A DNA stretch of 64,000 nt from NCBI GenBank assembly GCA_905339235.1, contig CAJPFG010000030.1, positions 1 to 64,000 of the forward strand. Direction: 5' to 3'. Source of the stretch: Phycisphaerales bacterium (lineage in GTDB: Bacteria > Planctomycetota > Phycisphaerae > Phycisphaerales > UBA1924). The notes under the pieces are model-generated. The model was given only the letters and a program-made list of their open reading frames with translations, was not told the DNA's origin and did no database searches. The translations under genes and the position numbers were made by a program. Numbering within the stretch: position 1 is the first letter of the stretch; each line of letters begins with the position of its first letter. Of the stretch, positions 23,748 through 33,612 are shown in pieces.

Positions 23748-25736
23748 ATGCTTCCCCAACGGCGCGGCAGCCGAGAGCGATTCCGTGATTACCAACGCGC
23801 CCGGAAGGCCGACGCGGCGTGGGCCGCACGCGCTGCCGACGAAAAGGGCCCCCGCGCCGACAAAAACAAGCGATCCCGCTCTTTCTTCGACCTCTTCGCC
23901 CGCTTCTGGGACCTGACGGTCGGCCACCGTCCGTACGTCTACCTCGCCCTCACGACTCTCACCATCGTTACGGCCGTCAGCCTGGTCCTGCCCGCTTCCA
24001 CCAAGATCGCGATCGACTACATCCTCACCAGCAACCCGGGGCCCGAAGGAATCCCCGCGGGCGTCCGCAGCGCCCTGCGCCTCCCCAGCGAGCCGGTGCC
24101 GCTGCTCTGGTACCTGGGGACTTTTGTGGTATCGGCGGCGCTGCTGGGAGTCACCCTCGGCACGGTCGGCCGCTGGCAGATGACCCGCATCACCAAGCGA
24201 CTGCAGGCGCACCTCCGCCGGATCACGTTCGACCACGCCGTGCACCTTCCGCTGCACCGGATCCACCACTACAAATCCGGAGGCATGGCGAGCATGCTCC
24301 GCGAAGATGCCGGCCTCGCGGGCGAACTGCTCTTCACGATGATCTACAACCCGTGGCGCGCCGTCGTCCAACTCTTCGGCACGCTGGTGATTCTGACGTT
24401 TGTCGATTGGCGCATGCTCGCCGGCGGGCTCATGCTCATCCCCGTCGTCTGGGTCACCCACCGCACCTGGATCGGCCGCATCCGCCCGCTGTACCGCGAC
24501 GCCAAACTCGTCCGCCAGGGCATCGACGCGACCACGACGGAGGCCTTCGGCGGGATGCGCGTCGTGCGCGGCTTCTCGCGCGAACGCGCCGAATCCACGC
24601 GATTCACCGCCGCGCAGCACTACATGACCCGCATCGAGGTCCTCACGTGGTGGTGGTCCCGGATTCTGGAGGTCGCGTGGGCCGTGCTCATCCCCGCGGC
24701 GTCCGCCGCCGTCCTCATTTACGGCGGGACCCAGGTTCTGCGCGGCAACCTCACCATCGGCGACGTGATGATGTTCTCGACGTACCTGCTGATGCTGCTT
24801 GGGCCGATGGAGACGCTGACCTCGACCGCCGCGAACATCCAGAGCAATCTCGCCGCCCTCGACCGCGTTCTGGATCTTCTCGGCGAAGAAAAGGAGTTCG
24901 CGGGCTCGCGGGGCGACGCCGTCGTCGCACGCGTGGCTTCCGAGGGTCGGGTCGAGCTCCGCGACGTCTGGTTCACGTACCCGCGCGCTCCGCGAAAGCC
25001 CGGCGCCAACGCCGCGCAGGCGCCGACCGAGCCCTCGCCCGAGCCCGTGATCCGCGGGGTGTCGCTGAGTGTCGAACCCGGCGAGATCATCGCCTTCGTC
25101 GGGCCCTCGGGCTCGGGCAAGACCACCCTGTGCAACCTCATCGCCCGCTTCTACGACCCCACCGCGGGTTCGATCCTGTTCGACGGCGTGGACCTCAAGA
25201 AGATCGACGTGGCCTCGTACCGGAGCCTACTGGGCATCGTCGAGCAGGACGTCTTCCTCTTCGACGGGACCGTCGCCCAGAACATCGCCTACGGCCGGCG
25301 CGACGCCCGCCCCGAGGAGATCATCAACGCCGCCAAGGCCGCGAACTCGCACGCCTTCATCACCGAACTCGAAAAAGGCTACGAGACCATCATCGGCGAA
25401 CGCGGCGTGCGGCTCTCCGGCGGGCAGAAGCAGCGCATCGCCATCGCCCGCGCGCTGCTGGCCGATCCGCTCATTCTCATCCTCGACGAAGCCACCAGCA
25501 ACCTCGACACCGAGAGCGAGGTGCTCATCCAGCGCTCGCTCGCCACGCTCATGAAGGGCCGCACGTCGTTCGTCATCGCCCACCGGCTCAGCACCGTCCG
25601 CCACGCTTCACGCATCGTCGTGATCGAGCAGGGCAGGATCACCGAGACCGGCACCCACGACGATCTCACCGCCCACGCCGGCCGCTACGCCGAACTTCTC
25701 AAACTCCAGATCGAGGGCACGGTGCGGACCCGCTGA
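23748..25736 (+). CDS. ABC-type exporter, fused permease and ATPase
   Basis: About 662 residues from the ATG at 23748; the open frame extends 21 codons upstream. A basic, charged N-terminus (RGSRERFRDYQRARKADAAW) precedes six membrane segments (about residues 75-370). The nucleotide-binding domain has GPSGSGKTT, LSGGQKQR, LILILDEATS and the H-loop IAHRLS, with the Q-loop in GIVEQDVFLFDG. The architecture matches MsbA/type IV exporters that work as homodimers. It follows gspE after 70 bp and may be co-transcribed; the substrate is unknown. A hairpin at 25922-25952 may end the transcript. Confidence 0.9.
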   Translation: MLPQRRGSRERFRDYQRARKADAAWAARAADEKGPRADKNKRSRSFFDLFARFWDLTVGHRPYVYLALTTLTIVTAVSLVLPASTKIAIDYILTSNPGPEGIPAGVRSALRLPSEPVPLLWYLGTFVVSAALLGVTLGTVGRWQMTRITKRLQAHLRRITFDHAVHLPLHRIHHYKSGGMASMLREDAGLAGELLFTMIYNPWRAVVQLFGTLVILTFVDWRMLAGGLMLIPVVWVTHRTWIGRIRPLYRDAKLVRQGIDATTTEAFGGMRVVRGFSRERAESTRFTAAQHYMTRIEVLTWWWSRILEVAWAVLIPAASAAVLIYGGTQVLRGNLTIGDVMMFSTYLLMLLGPMETLTSTAANIQSNLAALDRVLDLLGEEKEFAGSRGDAVVARVASEGRVELRDVWFTYPRAPRKPGANAAQAPTEPSPEPVIRGVSLSVEPGEIIAFVGPSGSGKTTLCNLIARFYDPTAGSILFDGVDLKKIDVASYRSLLGIVEQDVFLFDGTVAQNIAYGRRDARPEEIINAAKAANSHAFITELEKGYETIIGERGVRLSGGQKQRIAIARALLADPLILILDEATSNLDTESEVLIQRSLATLMKGRTSFVIAHRLSTVRHASRIVVIEQGRITETGTHDDLTAHAGRYAELLKLQIEGTVRTR

Positions 25737-26070
25737 TCGGCCGGAGCGCCCTCGCAGCGGCGGCGCGGCGGAGGCGGGTCTGAACGGGCCGAGTTCTGAC
25801 TGACGATGAGTGCTGGGACGCCTCCATCATGCGGCGAGAGATAACGCGGCGGGCCGCGTCGAACCCGCCGGGCGAGACGCGATGCGGGCTCCGCTACGAG
25901 CAGAACCCGAGCGGGGACCGCGGCCCTCGGGGAGTTTCCATTCCCGAGGGCCCCTTTGTATCCGGCTCAAAATCGGGGAACTTTCCGCGTGGTCGAGTCT
26001 CGGCGGCCCTGGAATCCTGTGCGCGTTCAGGAGCCCGCGCGTGCGGGCATCGTGAGGAAAGGAGCCGATC
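25737..26070. other. Intergenic region with terminator-like hairpin
   Basis: These 334 bases lie between the ABC exporter and a tagged secreted protein, both rightward. The region contains the hairpin described at 25922-25952, then a stretch ending in AGGAAAGGAG, the ribosome site of the next gene. The promoter of the secreted protein should lie between about 25960 and 26050, but no near-consensus boxes were recognised. Confidence 0.45.
25922..25952 (+). terminator. Probable intrinsic terminator
   Basis: GGCCCTCGGG (25922-25931) pairs perfectly with CCCGAGGGCC (25943-25952) around an 11-base loop. CCTTTGT follows, a short and imperfect T stretch. It lies 186 bp past the ABC exporter stop. 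The long GC stem favours termination and the weak T run argues for caution. Confidence 0.55.
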
Positions 26071-27594
26071 ATGAAACAGGTACTGGCGGGAATCGCCGCG
26101 GCGTGTCTCTGCGGCCTGGTTCAGGCGCAGGTGCACACCGTACAACTGACGATGGATGGAACGGTGAACGGCGCGCCCCTGCACGCGGCGGGAGTCGCGA
26201 CGTACAACAGCCTGTCGCCGACGAACTTCACGAACGACCTTTCCTACGCGCCGCTTCCGCCTGGGTACGACCCCATGGCCGTTGTAACAGTGATCAACAC
26301 CTTCATCTGCATCGCCGATCCGCCGAGCATGGCGATCAACCTCGCGACGGTGACCGGCGGAGAGTTCTGGCTTGAGCGGCAGATCACGATCACAGACGCG
26401 ACGGGCGCGATCGTCGGGGCGCTCTTGCTCAACGGCCATCTCGTGACCCTGGACCCCGCCAACAGCAACGCCACGGTGTCGATCACGGGCGCCTACTCCG
26501 GACCGGTGGGTCTGACCGCGGTGAGCGGCTACGACCAGTTCATGCACCAGGTCGCGCCGGGCCACATCCAGGGTCACTACACCCAGACCCTCACCGGGCC
26601 CGCCGGCGAATCACTGATGCTCGACGCGGTGACGCACTGGACCTATCTCGGCCCGGGCCTGCTCCCGGGGGATGAGTATTCGCACATGCGGCTGCAGGCC
26701 TGCCAGTACGACCCGCTCGCGCGGAACCTGTTCCTGGCGGGGACCGGGTGGTATGACATGGCGCAGCCGGTGCACACCACGCAACTGACGATGGATGGAG
26801 TGGTGAACGGCGCGCCGCTGCACACGGAGGGATTCGCAACCTATGACAACTCGGCGCCGACATACTTCACCAACGACCTGACGTATACGCCGCTACCTCC
26901 GGGTTACGACCCGATGGCGATCCTGACGATCGTCAACACCTGGCGCTGCCACACAACGCCGGAGGGTGGCGGGGCGTGGAACCTGGCGATGGTGACGGGC
27001 GGAGAGTTCTGGCTCGAGCGGCAGATCACGATCACCGACGCCGGCGGGACCGTGGTCGGTTCGTTCATGGTGAACGGGCACCTGGGGCCCGGCGCCGATC
27101 CCGATCACACCCTCGCGGTCCTCAACGCGCAGGGGAACTACACCGGCCCCGTGGGCCTGGTGGGCGTGAGCGGCTACGACCAGTTCATGCACCAACTGGG
27201 CCCGGGCCAGATCCGGGGTCACTTCACCCAGACGCTCACCGGCCCGGCGGGCGAAACGCTGATGCTCGAAGCGGTGACGCTCTGGTCCTACCTCGGCCCG
27301 GGCGTGCTCCCGGGGGACGAGTACTCGCACCTGCGGGTGCAGACCTATCAATACGACCCGCTCAACCGCCGCCTGTTGCTCGCCGCCACGGGGTGGTACG
27401 ACGTGGTGTGCGACCCCGACGTGAACTGCGACGGTGCGATCAACGGCTTCGACATCGAAGTCATGGAGCAGGCGGTCAACGGCGACATGACCAACTTCTG
27501 CAAGGGAGACCCGGACTTCAATCACGACGGCGCGCTCAACGGCTTCGATATCGAGGCGGTCGAGCAGAGCGTGAACGGGGCGCCCTGCTCGTAG
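26071..27594 (+). CDS. Secreted protein with duplicated beta domain and dockerin-like tag
   Basis: A protein of 507 residues. The ATG at 26071 has a strong AGGAAAGGAG site. KQVLAGIAAACLCGLVQAQ is a signal peptide. The body is a direct duplication: residues 22-234 and 235-447 share HTVQLTMDGTVNGAPLH / HTTQLTMDGVVNGAPLH, FTNDLSYAPLPPGYDPMA / FTNDLTYTPLPPGYDPMA, GGEFWLERQITITDA and SGYDQFMHQ. The repeat period is 639 bp, and the DNA copies are still close. The tag follows: [45 protein letters not shown]. No enzyme motif was seen; an adhesive or binding role on the cell surface is possible. A strong terminator follows at 27635-27669. Confidence 0.88.
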   Translation: MKQVLAGIAAACLCGLVQAQVHTVQLTMDGTVNGAPLHAAGVATYNSLSPTNFTNDLSYAPLPPGYDPMAVVTVINTFICIADPPSMAINLATVTGGEFWLERQITITDATGAIVGALLLNGHLVTLDPANSNATVSITGAYSGPVGLTAVSGYDQFMHQVAPGHIQGHYTQTLTGPAGESLMLDAVTHWTYLGPGLLPGDEYSHMRLQACQYDPLARNLFLAGTGWYDMAQPVHTTQLTMDGVVNGAPLHTEGFATYDNSAPTYFTNDLTYTPLPPGYDPMAILTIVNTWRCHTTPEGGGAWNLAMVTGGEFWLERQITITDAGGTVVGSFMVNGHLGPGADPDHTLAVLNAQGNYTGPVGLVGVSGYDQFMHQLGPGQIRGHFTQTLTGPAGETLMLEAVTLWSYLGPGVLPGDEYSHLRVQTYQYDPLNRRLLLAATGWYDVVCDPDVNCDGAINGFDIEVMEQAVNGDMTNFCKGDPDFNHDGALNGFDIEAVEQSVNGAPCS

Positions 27595-27634
27595 CGGGGC
27601 CTGATCTGAGTTCTGAGTGCCGAGTGGAAGCATG

Positions 27635-27670
27635 AAGACCTGACACCCAAGGGTTGGGTGTCAGGTCTTT
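27635..27670 (+). terminator. Strong intrinsic terminator between convergent genes
   Basis: AAGACCTGACACCCA (27635-27649) pairs perfectly with TGGGTGTCAGGTCTT (27655-27669) around a 5-base loop, giving a 15-bp stem followed by TTTCT on the plus strand. It ends the transcript of the gene at 26071-27594. The stem may also act on the minus strand for the multicopper oxidase, although the T run there is weaker. Confidence 0.9.
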
Positions 27671-27704
27671 CTACTTGGCCATCCGTCTCGCGGGGCTGCT
27701 CGCT

Positions 27705-30590
27705 TCAGCACGGCGCCCCGTTGACCCGCTGTTCTTCAACCTCGATGTCAAAGCCGTTCTCCGCGCCGTCGCCGTTGAGGTCGGCAGAGGCCTGGCAGAA
27801 GTTGGAGAAATCGCCGTTGATCGCGGCCTCGGTGGCCTCGATGTCAAAGCCGTTGATCGCGCCGTCGCAGTTCACGTCGGGATCGCAGCAGACTTCCACC
27901 GTAAGCGTCGCGGCGTTGCTCACCGCCTGCGAGCACCCGTTGGTCGCGACGCAGTCGTACTGGCCCGCGTCGGCGGCCCCGGCGTTCTGGATCTCGAGGG
28001 TGTAGGCGGTGGAGCCTGAAATGATGGAGCCCGATCCCGTCGGCCCGTCGCTCAGGGGTTGGCCATCGTGCTGCCACACATAGGTCAGGTTCGATCCGTT
28101 GGCGTGCGCGTACAGGGAGGCGGTCGCTCCCGCGCACGCCAACTCGTTGTCGGGATGAACGTTGAACTCCGCGGGGTCGCAGACCTCGAACTGCCGCATC
28201 ATCTCGTTGTCCTCGTGCTCGAGGATGTGGCAGTGGTAGGCGAAGCGTCCGGGGTAGTCCTCGAAGCGCGCGATCACGCGGGAGATCTGCCAGGGCTTCG
28301 CCTGCACGGTGTCCTTCCAGCCGGCCTCGTTGGGGGGCGGAGCGACGCGCGGGCCGGTGGGGATGACCTGGCCGTCCTGAACCGTGAAGGGCTGGCGGTC
28401 GAGGATCTGGAACTGCACGAGGTGCATGTGCATGGGGTGGGTCATGCCCGAGCGGTTGATCCAGGACCACACTTCCGTCGTGCCCAGCACCGGGAACTCG
28501 GTCACGTCGTCCCACATGCCGGCGTTGATGGTCCAGATGTTGCCGTGCCCGCAGTTGTTGTGGTCCATGGTCTTCTGCAGGTGGAACTCTCGCATCTGCA
28601 CGGCCTCGGACTCGGGGATGGGCGCGATGGTGTTCAGGGCCGCCGGGAGCGGGTCCTGATCGCCCGCGACGTTGAGCACGATGAACTTCATGATTTCGGG
28701 CAGATCGGGGCCGACACCGCCCGCGGGGAAGGGCGCGGGGGCGGAGTTGGTCAGGATGATCTGCGTGCCGCCGGAGTAGGACGCGAAGTCGATGACCACG
28801 TCGGCGCGCTCGCCGGGGGCGATGATGAGGCTGGACATCTCGACCGGGGCGGTGAGCAGGCCCTGGTCGGAGGCGATCTGCCAGAACGTGGCGCCGTTGG
28901 AGAGCGCCAGGTTGTAGACGCGCGAGTTGGAGCCGTTGAGGAGGCGGAAGCGGTACTTGCCGCGCTTCACGATCTGGTATGGCCAGACCTTGCCGTTGAC
29001 GACGGCGAAGTCGCCGAAGAAGTGCTCCATGTACATTTCGGGATACCGGAGGCTGCCGTCGGGGTTGAAGGAGCGGTCCTGGATGACGATGGGAACTTCG
29101 AACTCGCCGCGGGGAATGTTGAGGGCGTCCTCGTTCGCGTCGCGCAGCAGATAGAAACCGGCAAGCCCCATGTAGACGTTGAGGCGGGTGATGCCCAGGC
29201 CGTGGTCGTGGTACCACAGCGTCGCGGCCTGTTGCGAGTTGGGATAGGTGAAGATGGGCGATTGCTGCCCGGGTGGGAAGGCCAAGTCGGGCTGACCGTC
29301 GAAGTCAGCCGGGACGTGCCCGCCGTGGAGGTGAACGGAAGTGACGGGGACCGAGCCGTTCTGGTCCGGGCCGTGGATGCAGGTGTCCACCGGCAGGTAG
29401 TGCGTGGTGCGGAGTTGGCCGGTGGCCAGGTCGCGGAGGTCGTTGGTCCAGGTGACGGTGACGGGCTGGCCGGTATGGGCCTCGATGGTGCGGGCGGGGA
29501 ATGTGCCGTTGTAGCCCCAGACGCGGGTGGGCGGGAGGTCGCGATGGAGTTGCTGCTCGAACTCGCTCATCGTGATGTCGTAATGGGCCGCCCCGCCGGG
29601 GACGCCGGTGGTGGGCTGCATCACCGGCGGAACGGGGAGGGCATCGACGAAGGGCGTGAGCGGGATGGGACAGGAGATCATGCCGCAGTCGGTGCCGTCG
29701 CCGTTGTAGGTGCCGCCCTGGGTGGCGCAGTCCGCGGCTGTCGTGATGCTGCAATAGCCGGTGGACAGGCAGCACGCACCCGTGGGAGGGGAGCACGGAT
29801 CGGGCGAGCAGGTGGTGCCCGAGCCCTGAAACGTGCCGCCCTGCGTGGTGCAATCGGCGCTGGTGGTGATGATGCAGCCGGTGCCGGATACGCAGCAGGC
29901 GCCGGTGCTGCCGGAGGGCGGAGTGAAGGTGACGGTGAGGGTGGGCCGCTTGGCCTCGTCGGGGTGCTGGCGGCTGTTAAATCGCTTGGAGGTTGGCGAG
30001 GTGGTCTCGTCGCCCAGGAGAATCCAGCCCTGGTTGAGGGCCGGGCTGTTCACCCAGGCCTGCACGTCGGCGGTGAGCGAAGGGTCGTTCCAGGTATAGG
30101 GGCCGAAGTTGAACCCGACGATGGCCATGGCGCTGGGGAGGGCGACGAAGTCGCCGCCTTGGGTGGTCCACATCGAGGAGAAGTAGTGGTTGAACATCCA
30201 CGTGGCATCGTCGGTCTGGGCCGGTCCGCCGCCCCCGCCGTTGCCGTCGCCGATGGAGGCCCCCTCACCCCACGAACTGGTGAGGCGATGGGCATGGACG
30301 TGGAACTCGTCGGACGATGTTCGTGAGAGATGGAGAGTGAGCGTCGCGTCGGTGACGGTCGAGCCGGCGGGAATGCCGGAGAGGTCGAACCGCACCAGGG
30401 CGCGGCGGGCGAAGTTGCCCATGTTCTTGCCGGCGAACAGCGAATCGCCCATGCCGTTGCTGAGCGCGCCGGACTCCTCGTAGATCGAGGTATCGGCCGC
30501 GGCCTGGAGGACGACGACATCGGCGGAGGCGGCGCCGGCGGCAAGGCCGGCGGCGAAGATCGCGGCGAAGGTTTGGAGCGTCACACGCAT
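27705..30590 (-). CDS. Secreted multicopper oxidase fused to DNRLRE, Ig and dockerin-like domains
   Basis: About 961 residues from the ATG at 30590, with AGGAAAGG 12 nt upstream; GTG at 30593 is an alternative. A signal peptide (RVTLQTFAAIFAAGLAAG) is followed by a DNRLRE-type domain at about 25-215 (ALVRFDLSGIPAGSTVTDAT). Two small Cys-rich repeats follow at about 220-300 (TGACCVSGTGCIITTSADC; TGACCLSTGYCSITTAADC). The CotA/bilirubin oxidase-like catalytic part spans about 310-790, with all copper ligands: HLHGGH, WYHDHGLGITRLN, HPMHMHLVQF and HCHILEHEDNEMM. An Ig-like domain and the tag ([44 protein letters not shown]) end the chain. Likely an extracellular oxidase of phenolics, bilirubin-like compounds or metals; the substrate is not predictable. 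Confidence 0.9.
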   Translation of the reverse strand: MRVTLQTFAAIFAAGLAAGAASADVVVLQAAADTSIYEESGALSNGMGDSLFAGKNMGNFARRALVRFDLSGIPAGSTVTDATLTLHLSRTSSDEFHVHAHRLTSSWGEGASIGDGNGGGGGPAQTDDATWMFNHYFSSMWTTQGGDFVALPSAMAIVGFNFGPYTWNDPSLTADVQAWVNSPALNQGWILLGDETTSPTSKRFNSRQHPDEAKRPTLTVTFTPPSGSTGACCVSGTGCIITTSADCTTQGGTFQGSGTTCSPDPCSPPTGACCLSTGYCSITTAADCATQGGTYNGDGTDCGMISCPIPLTPFVDALPVPPVMQPTTGVPGGAAHYDITMSEFEQQLHRDLPPTRVWGYNGTFPARTIEAHTGQPVTVTWTNDLRDLATGQLRTTHYLPVDTCIHGPDQNGSVPVTSVHLHGGHVPADFDGQPDLAFPPGQQSPIFTYPNSQQAATLWYHDHGLGITRLNVYMGLAGFYLLRDANEDALNIPRGEFEVPIVIQDRSFNPDGSLRYPEMYMEHFFGDFAVVNGKVWPYQIVKRGKYRFRLLNGSNSRVYNLALSNGATFWQIASDQGLLTAPVEMSSLIIAPGERADVVIDFASYSGGTQIILTNSAPAPFPAGGVGPDLPEIMKFIVLNVAGDQDPLPAALNTIAPIPESEAVQMREFHLQKTMDHNNCGHGNIWTINAGMWDDVTEFPVLGTTEVWSWINRSGMTHPMHMHLVQFQILDRQPFTVQDGQVIPTGPRVAPPPNEAGWKDTVQAKPWQISRVIARFEDYPGRFAYHCHILEHEDNEMMRQFEVCDPAEFNVHPDNELACAGATASLYAHANGSNLTYVWQHDGQPLSDGPTGSGSIISGSTAYTLEIQNAGAADAGQYDCVATNGCSQAVSNAATLTVEVCCDPDVNCDGAINGFDIEATEAAINGDFSNFCQASADLNGDGAENGFDIEVEEQRVNGAPC

Positions 30591-30909
30591 CACTTTCAAC
30601 AACCTTTCCTGAGCGCCGCGGCGGGCGCAAATAGAGCGTTGGTCCGTCGGCGCTTCTGACCCGAGGCGGAAAGACTACATATCGAATCGTTCACACGATC
30701 CCTCTCGACACGATGGCCTGGCCGTGTGAAACGACCGGCCGATGAACAGTACCACACGAACGGTGAACTCCCAACAAGACCCGAGATGCCCGAGAACATC
30801 CGCAAAAAGGGCGGGGAAGTTGCCGGAGATTCTGACGAAGTCCCGTTCGGGTTATTTTGGACTTTCTAGTCCACAATCGGTCCGACGACAGGGAAAACCC
30901 CCGGAAGAC
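30591..30909. other. Intergenic region upstream of the multicopper oxidase gene
   Basis: These 319 bases lie between two leftward genes and should hold the oxidase promoter. TCGTGTGAACGATTCG (minus strand, about 30687-30702) is a partial dyad near an AT-rich GATATGTAG that could be a -10. TGGACT-TTCT-AGTCCA at 30858-30873 is a small hairpin without a T run. No gene was found, and neither site is more than suggestive. Confidence 0.4.
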
Positions 30910-32577
30910 TCAGCACGGCGCCCCGTTGACCCATTGCTCCTCGGTCTCGATATCGAATCCGTTCTCCGCGCCGTCGCCGTTGAGGTCGGCGGAGGACTGG
31001 CAGAAGTTGGAAAAGTCGCCGTTCACGGCCTGTTCCGTGGCCTCGATGTCGAAGCCATTGATGGCCCCGTCGCAGTTCACGTCTGGGTCGCAGGAGGGCG
31101 GCAGGGGGCGCAGGTAAACCACACCGCGGGCATTGGGGCCGCCCAGGGCGGTGATCTGCGCGTCGGTCATGGCCTCGTCGGTGTACAGGAGATTGGCGAG
31201 GTAGAAGGTCTCGCCGCGGCCCTGGAGGTCGGAGAAGAAGCAGACCGTGGAAGCCATAGGAGCGAGCGTGCTGTTGGGGGCCTGGGCCCAGGGGCTGGGG
31301 AACTGGCCCCACCCGTTCCAGGTGGCCGGCGCGACCGGAGTGCCCTGCGGGTTGGCCGAGGAAACATCCCCCCAGCGGGGGTCGGTGGACTTGGTGGAGG
31401 CGTAGACCCAGTCGCCGCTGGTGGTGCCGGCGAGGGAGCCATTCACGAACACGCGGCCCACCTTGGTCCGGTAGCCATCGCTGGATAGCGCCAGGCGGAA
31501 CCACTGGCCGGGCTGGACCCCGGGGAGGGGGATGTAGTTGGCGAAGGGGACCTGGTAGCCAAAGACGGTCTGGCCGTTGACCACGCGGATCCAGGCATCG
31601 GCGGAGGAGTCGTTGTTGTGATTGTCTTCAAGGAGGCAGGCCGCGAACTCGCTGGACCACGACGACGCCGGGATGAGGATGTCCCAGACGAGGGTCCATT
31701 GGCCGTTGCGGTCTTCGGGCCAGTAGTCGCGGGTGTTGGGCCAGAACGCGATGCCGATGCCGCGGGACTTGGCCTGGTTGGTAGGGTCGGCGAGGTTGCG
31801 GGGCGGGCTGACGCGGTAGACCGTGTCGTCCTCGCCATTGATCGGCGGCAGGCCGAAGGAGGCTGTGGTGCCGAAGGCGGACTGTGACTGCGTGACGTTC
31901 TGGGGAGTGGGCGGGTTGGGGTAGATGTTCTCCTGGCCGGGCCCGCCGAGGATGGGGCCGAAGGCGGAGTCGTCGAGGTAGCGGGCCCGGCCGGGGCCGG
32001 AGGCGGGCGCGAGGCCGGATTGGCGGACGGAGAGGAGATCGCCGTCGAGGTGGAGTTCGGTGATCTGCGCGGGGGGAGGAGTGAAGGTGTTGAAGAGGCC
32101 GCCGCCGGAGACGACGTTGATGCCCAGGCCGAAAGGCTTCTGGATGTTGCGGATGGCGGACTGGCCGCGCCGGTCGGCGAGAATGGACTGCTCGAATGTG
32201 AGCGAGATGTTGAGGCCGGAGAAGGTGCCGGCGATCGTCTCGCTGTCGAGCGTGACCGGCACGGAGGCCCCCGGGTTGCGGACAGCGCCGTAGAGGGTGC
32301 GCTGCGAGCCGGGCAGGAAGCCGTTGAGGACATCGCCCAGGGGCGTATCGGCGGGGATGATGATGATGCCGAGGAAGCCGGTGCCGCGGACGATGGGGTT
32401 GAAGGAGAAGGTGTACCCGGGCGCGGCGTCGATGGTGCCGGTGCTGGTGCGGACGATGTCGGGAGGATTGGTCGAAAGCGAGGAGATGCTCGCACCCGAG
32501 CAATCGACGAAGACGGATGGCTGGGCGAGGGCGAGCGAGGGGAGACTGGCGAGGGCGATCACGGCGATCGTGCGCAT
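30910..32577 (-). CDS. Secreted protein of unknown fold with dockerin-like tag
   Basis: A protein of 555 residues; [18 protein letters not shown] is a signal peptide. Residues 30-250 are beta-rich with phrases such as [20 protein letters not shown] and [20 protein letters not shown]. Residues 290-470 resemble a concanavalin/LamG-like laminin fold ([60 protein letters not shown]). The last pattern is typical of LamG_3-type descriptions of secreted planctomycete proteins. The tag is the second subclass ([45 protein letters not shown]). No catalytic motif was seen. It probably binds polysaccharide or displays at the surface. Confidence 0.82.
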   Translation of the reverse strand: MRTIAVIALASLPSLALAQPSVFVDCSGASISSLSTNPPDIVRTSTGTIDAAPGYTFSFNPIVRGTGFLGIIIIPADTPLGDVLNGFLPGSQRTLYGAVRNPGASVPVTLDSETIAGTFSGLNISLTFEQSILADRRGQSAIRNIQKPFGLGINVVSGGGLFNTFTPPPAQITELHLDGDLLSVRQSGLAPASGPGRARYLDDSAFGPILGGPGQENIYPNPPTPQNVTQSQSAFGTTASFGLPPINGEDDTVYRVSPPRNLADPTNQAKSRGIGIAFWPNTRDYWPEDRNGQWTLVWDILIPASSWSSEFAACLLEDNHNNDSSADAWIRVVNGQTVFGYQVPFANYIPLPGVQPGQWFRLALSSDGYRTKVGRVFVNGSLAGTTSGDWVYASTKSTDPRWGDVSSANPQGTPVAPATWNGWGQFPSPWAQAPNSTLAPMASTVCFFSDLQGRGETFYLANLLYTDEAMTDAQITALGGPNARGVVYLRPLPPSCDPDVNCDGAINGFDIEATEQAVNGDFSNFCQSSADLNGDGAENGFDIETEEQWVNGAPC

Positions 32578-32688
32578 GGCGGCTCCTTGGAAAGCGGGCT
32601 TACAGCGTACCTTCTGGTCGTGCGGTGTCCAGCGAAATCACGGTCGCGGGTGGGGCGGAAGTCCGTTAGACTGCTCGCGGAGAAACCG

Positions 32689-33612
32689 ATGACGACCACC
32701 CATCGAGAGCCTGAGCGTTTCAGCGTCCTGCGCTGGGGGTTCACGCTGATCGAGTTGCTGGTCGTCATCGCGGTGATCGCGCTGCTGATCGGGATTCTGC
32801 TGCCGGCGCTGGGGCGGGCGCGGGAGACCTCGAAGCGGACCAAGTGCCTCTCGAACACGCGGCAGATGGCCATGGCGTGCATGATGTACTCCAACGAGGT
32901 CCGTGCAGGGTACTTCATCCCGGCGTACTTCGACTGGGAGGACAACATCGGGTGGCTGTTCCCCGACTACATCTCGTCGTACGGCGTGGCGATCTGCCCG
33001 AGCACGCGAAATCGGGTCCGCGAGAACCTGACGCTGAGCGAGGACAGCGGGGAGCCGGTGCAGCAGATCTACGGGCGTGAGTTCATCCGCGACACCTACT
33101 GGGCGGCGCGGGACCGGGATGACGACGCGGGCGGGCACAGTTACGAGATCCGGGCGTGGTTCACGGCGGGGAAGTACCTGGACGGGACGGTGGTGTTCAT
33201 GCCGCCGACCACATCGATCGGCGATCAACTCGGTTGGAACCGCGGAGACCTGGATGCGCCGTTCCAGATGTTCTCCCGCAACGCGCTGAAGACGCACAAG
33301 CGGCTGCTCTTTCCCGACAAGTGCTACCTGGTGCTCGACAACGACAACGACCAGTCGGTGGTGCCGGGGATCGGGAGGCCCGACGGGATCAACAACTACC
33401 CGGACCCGTGGAACAACCACGGCAAGGACGGGTACAACGTCGCGTTCTGCGACGGGCACGCGAAGTTCGTCGTTCCGGGGCAGGGGATGATCCGCATGTA
33501 CCTGGACTCGTGGGACTCTCCGCCCTCCAACTACACGTTGGTCTCGCCGTATCGCGAGAGAGCGTTCAGCGTCATGGGGCAGTCGGTGCCGGAGTATTTC
33601 GAGCAGCCGTAG
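32689..33612 (+). CDS. Pseudopilin-like protein with prepilin signal (DUF1559/H-X9-DG type)
   Basis: A protein of 307 residues from the ATG at 32689. [20 protein letters not shown] is a textbook type IV prepilin motif: G before the cleavage point, Phe at +1 and Glu at +5 of the mature protein. [20 protein letters not shown] follows, as is usual in the planctomycete family. The C-terminus holds [17 protein letters not shown], the DGH signature of that family. The protein should be processed by a prepilin peptidase and inserted in the inner membrane. It may be a pseudopilus subunit for the GspD/GspE machine. Its last 41 bases overlap the convergent phosphotransferase gene. Confidence 0.88.
   Translation: MTTTHREPERFSVLRWGFTLIELLVVIAVIALLIGILLPALGRARETSKRTKCLSNTRQMAMACMMYSNEVRAGYFIPAYFDWEDNIGWLFPDYISSYGVAICPSTRNRVRENLTLSEDSGEPVQQIYGREFIRDTYWAARDRDDDAGGHSYEIRAWFTAGKYLDGTVVFMPPTTSIGDQLGWNRGDLDAPFQMFSRNALKTHKRLLFPDKCYLVLDNDNDQSVVPGIGRPDGINNYPDPWNNHGKDGYNVAFCDGHAKFVVPGQGMIRMYLDSWDSPPSNYTLVSPYRERAFSVMGQSVPEYFEQP

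Noticed and set aside
21209-23749. Leftward open frame of 846 codons over gspD/gspE
   Set aside because: It is antisense to two clear genes with full motif sets; its translation is low-complexity Arg/Gly/His-rich.
28059-30326. Rightward open frame of 755 codons over the multicopper oxidase
   Set aside because: Antisense shadow; Val/Gly/Ala-rich with no domain.
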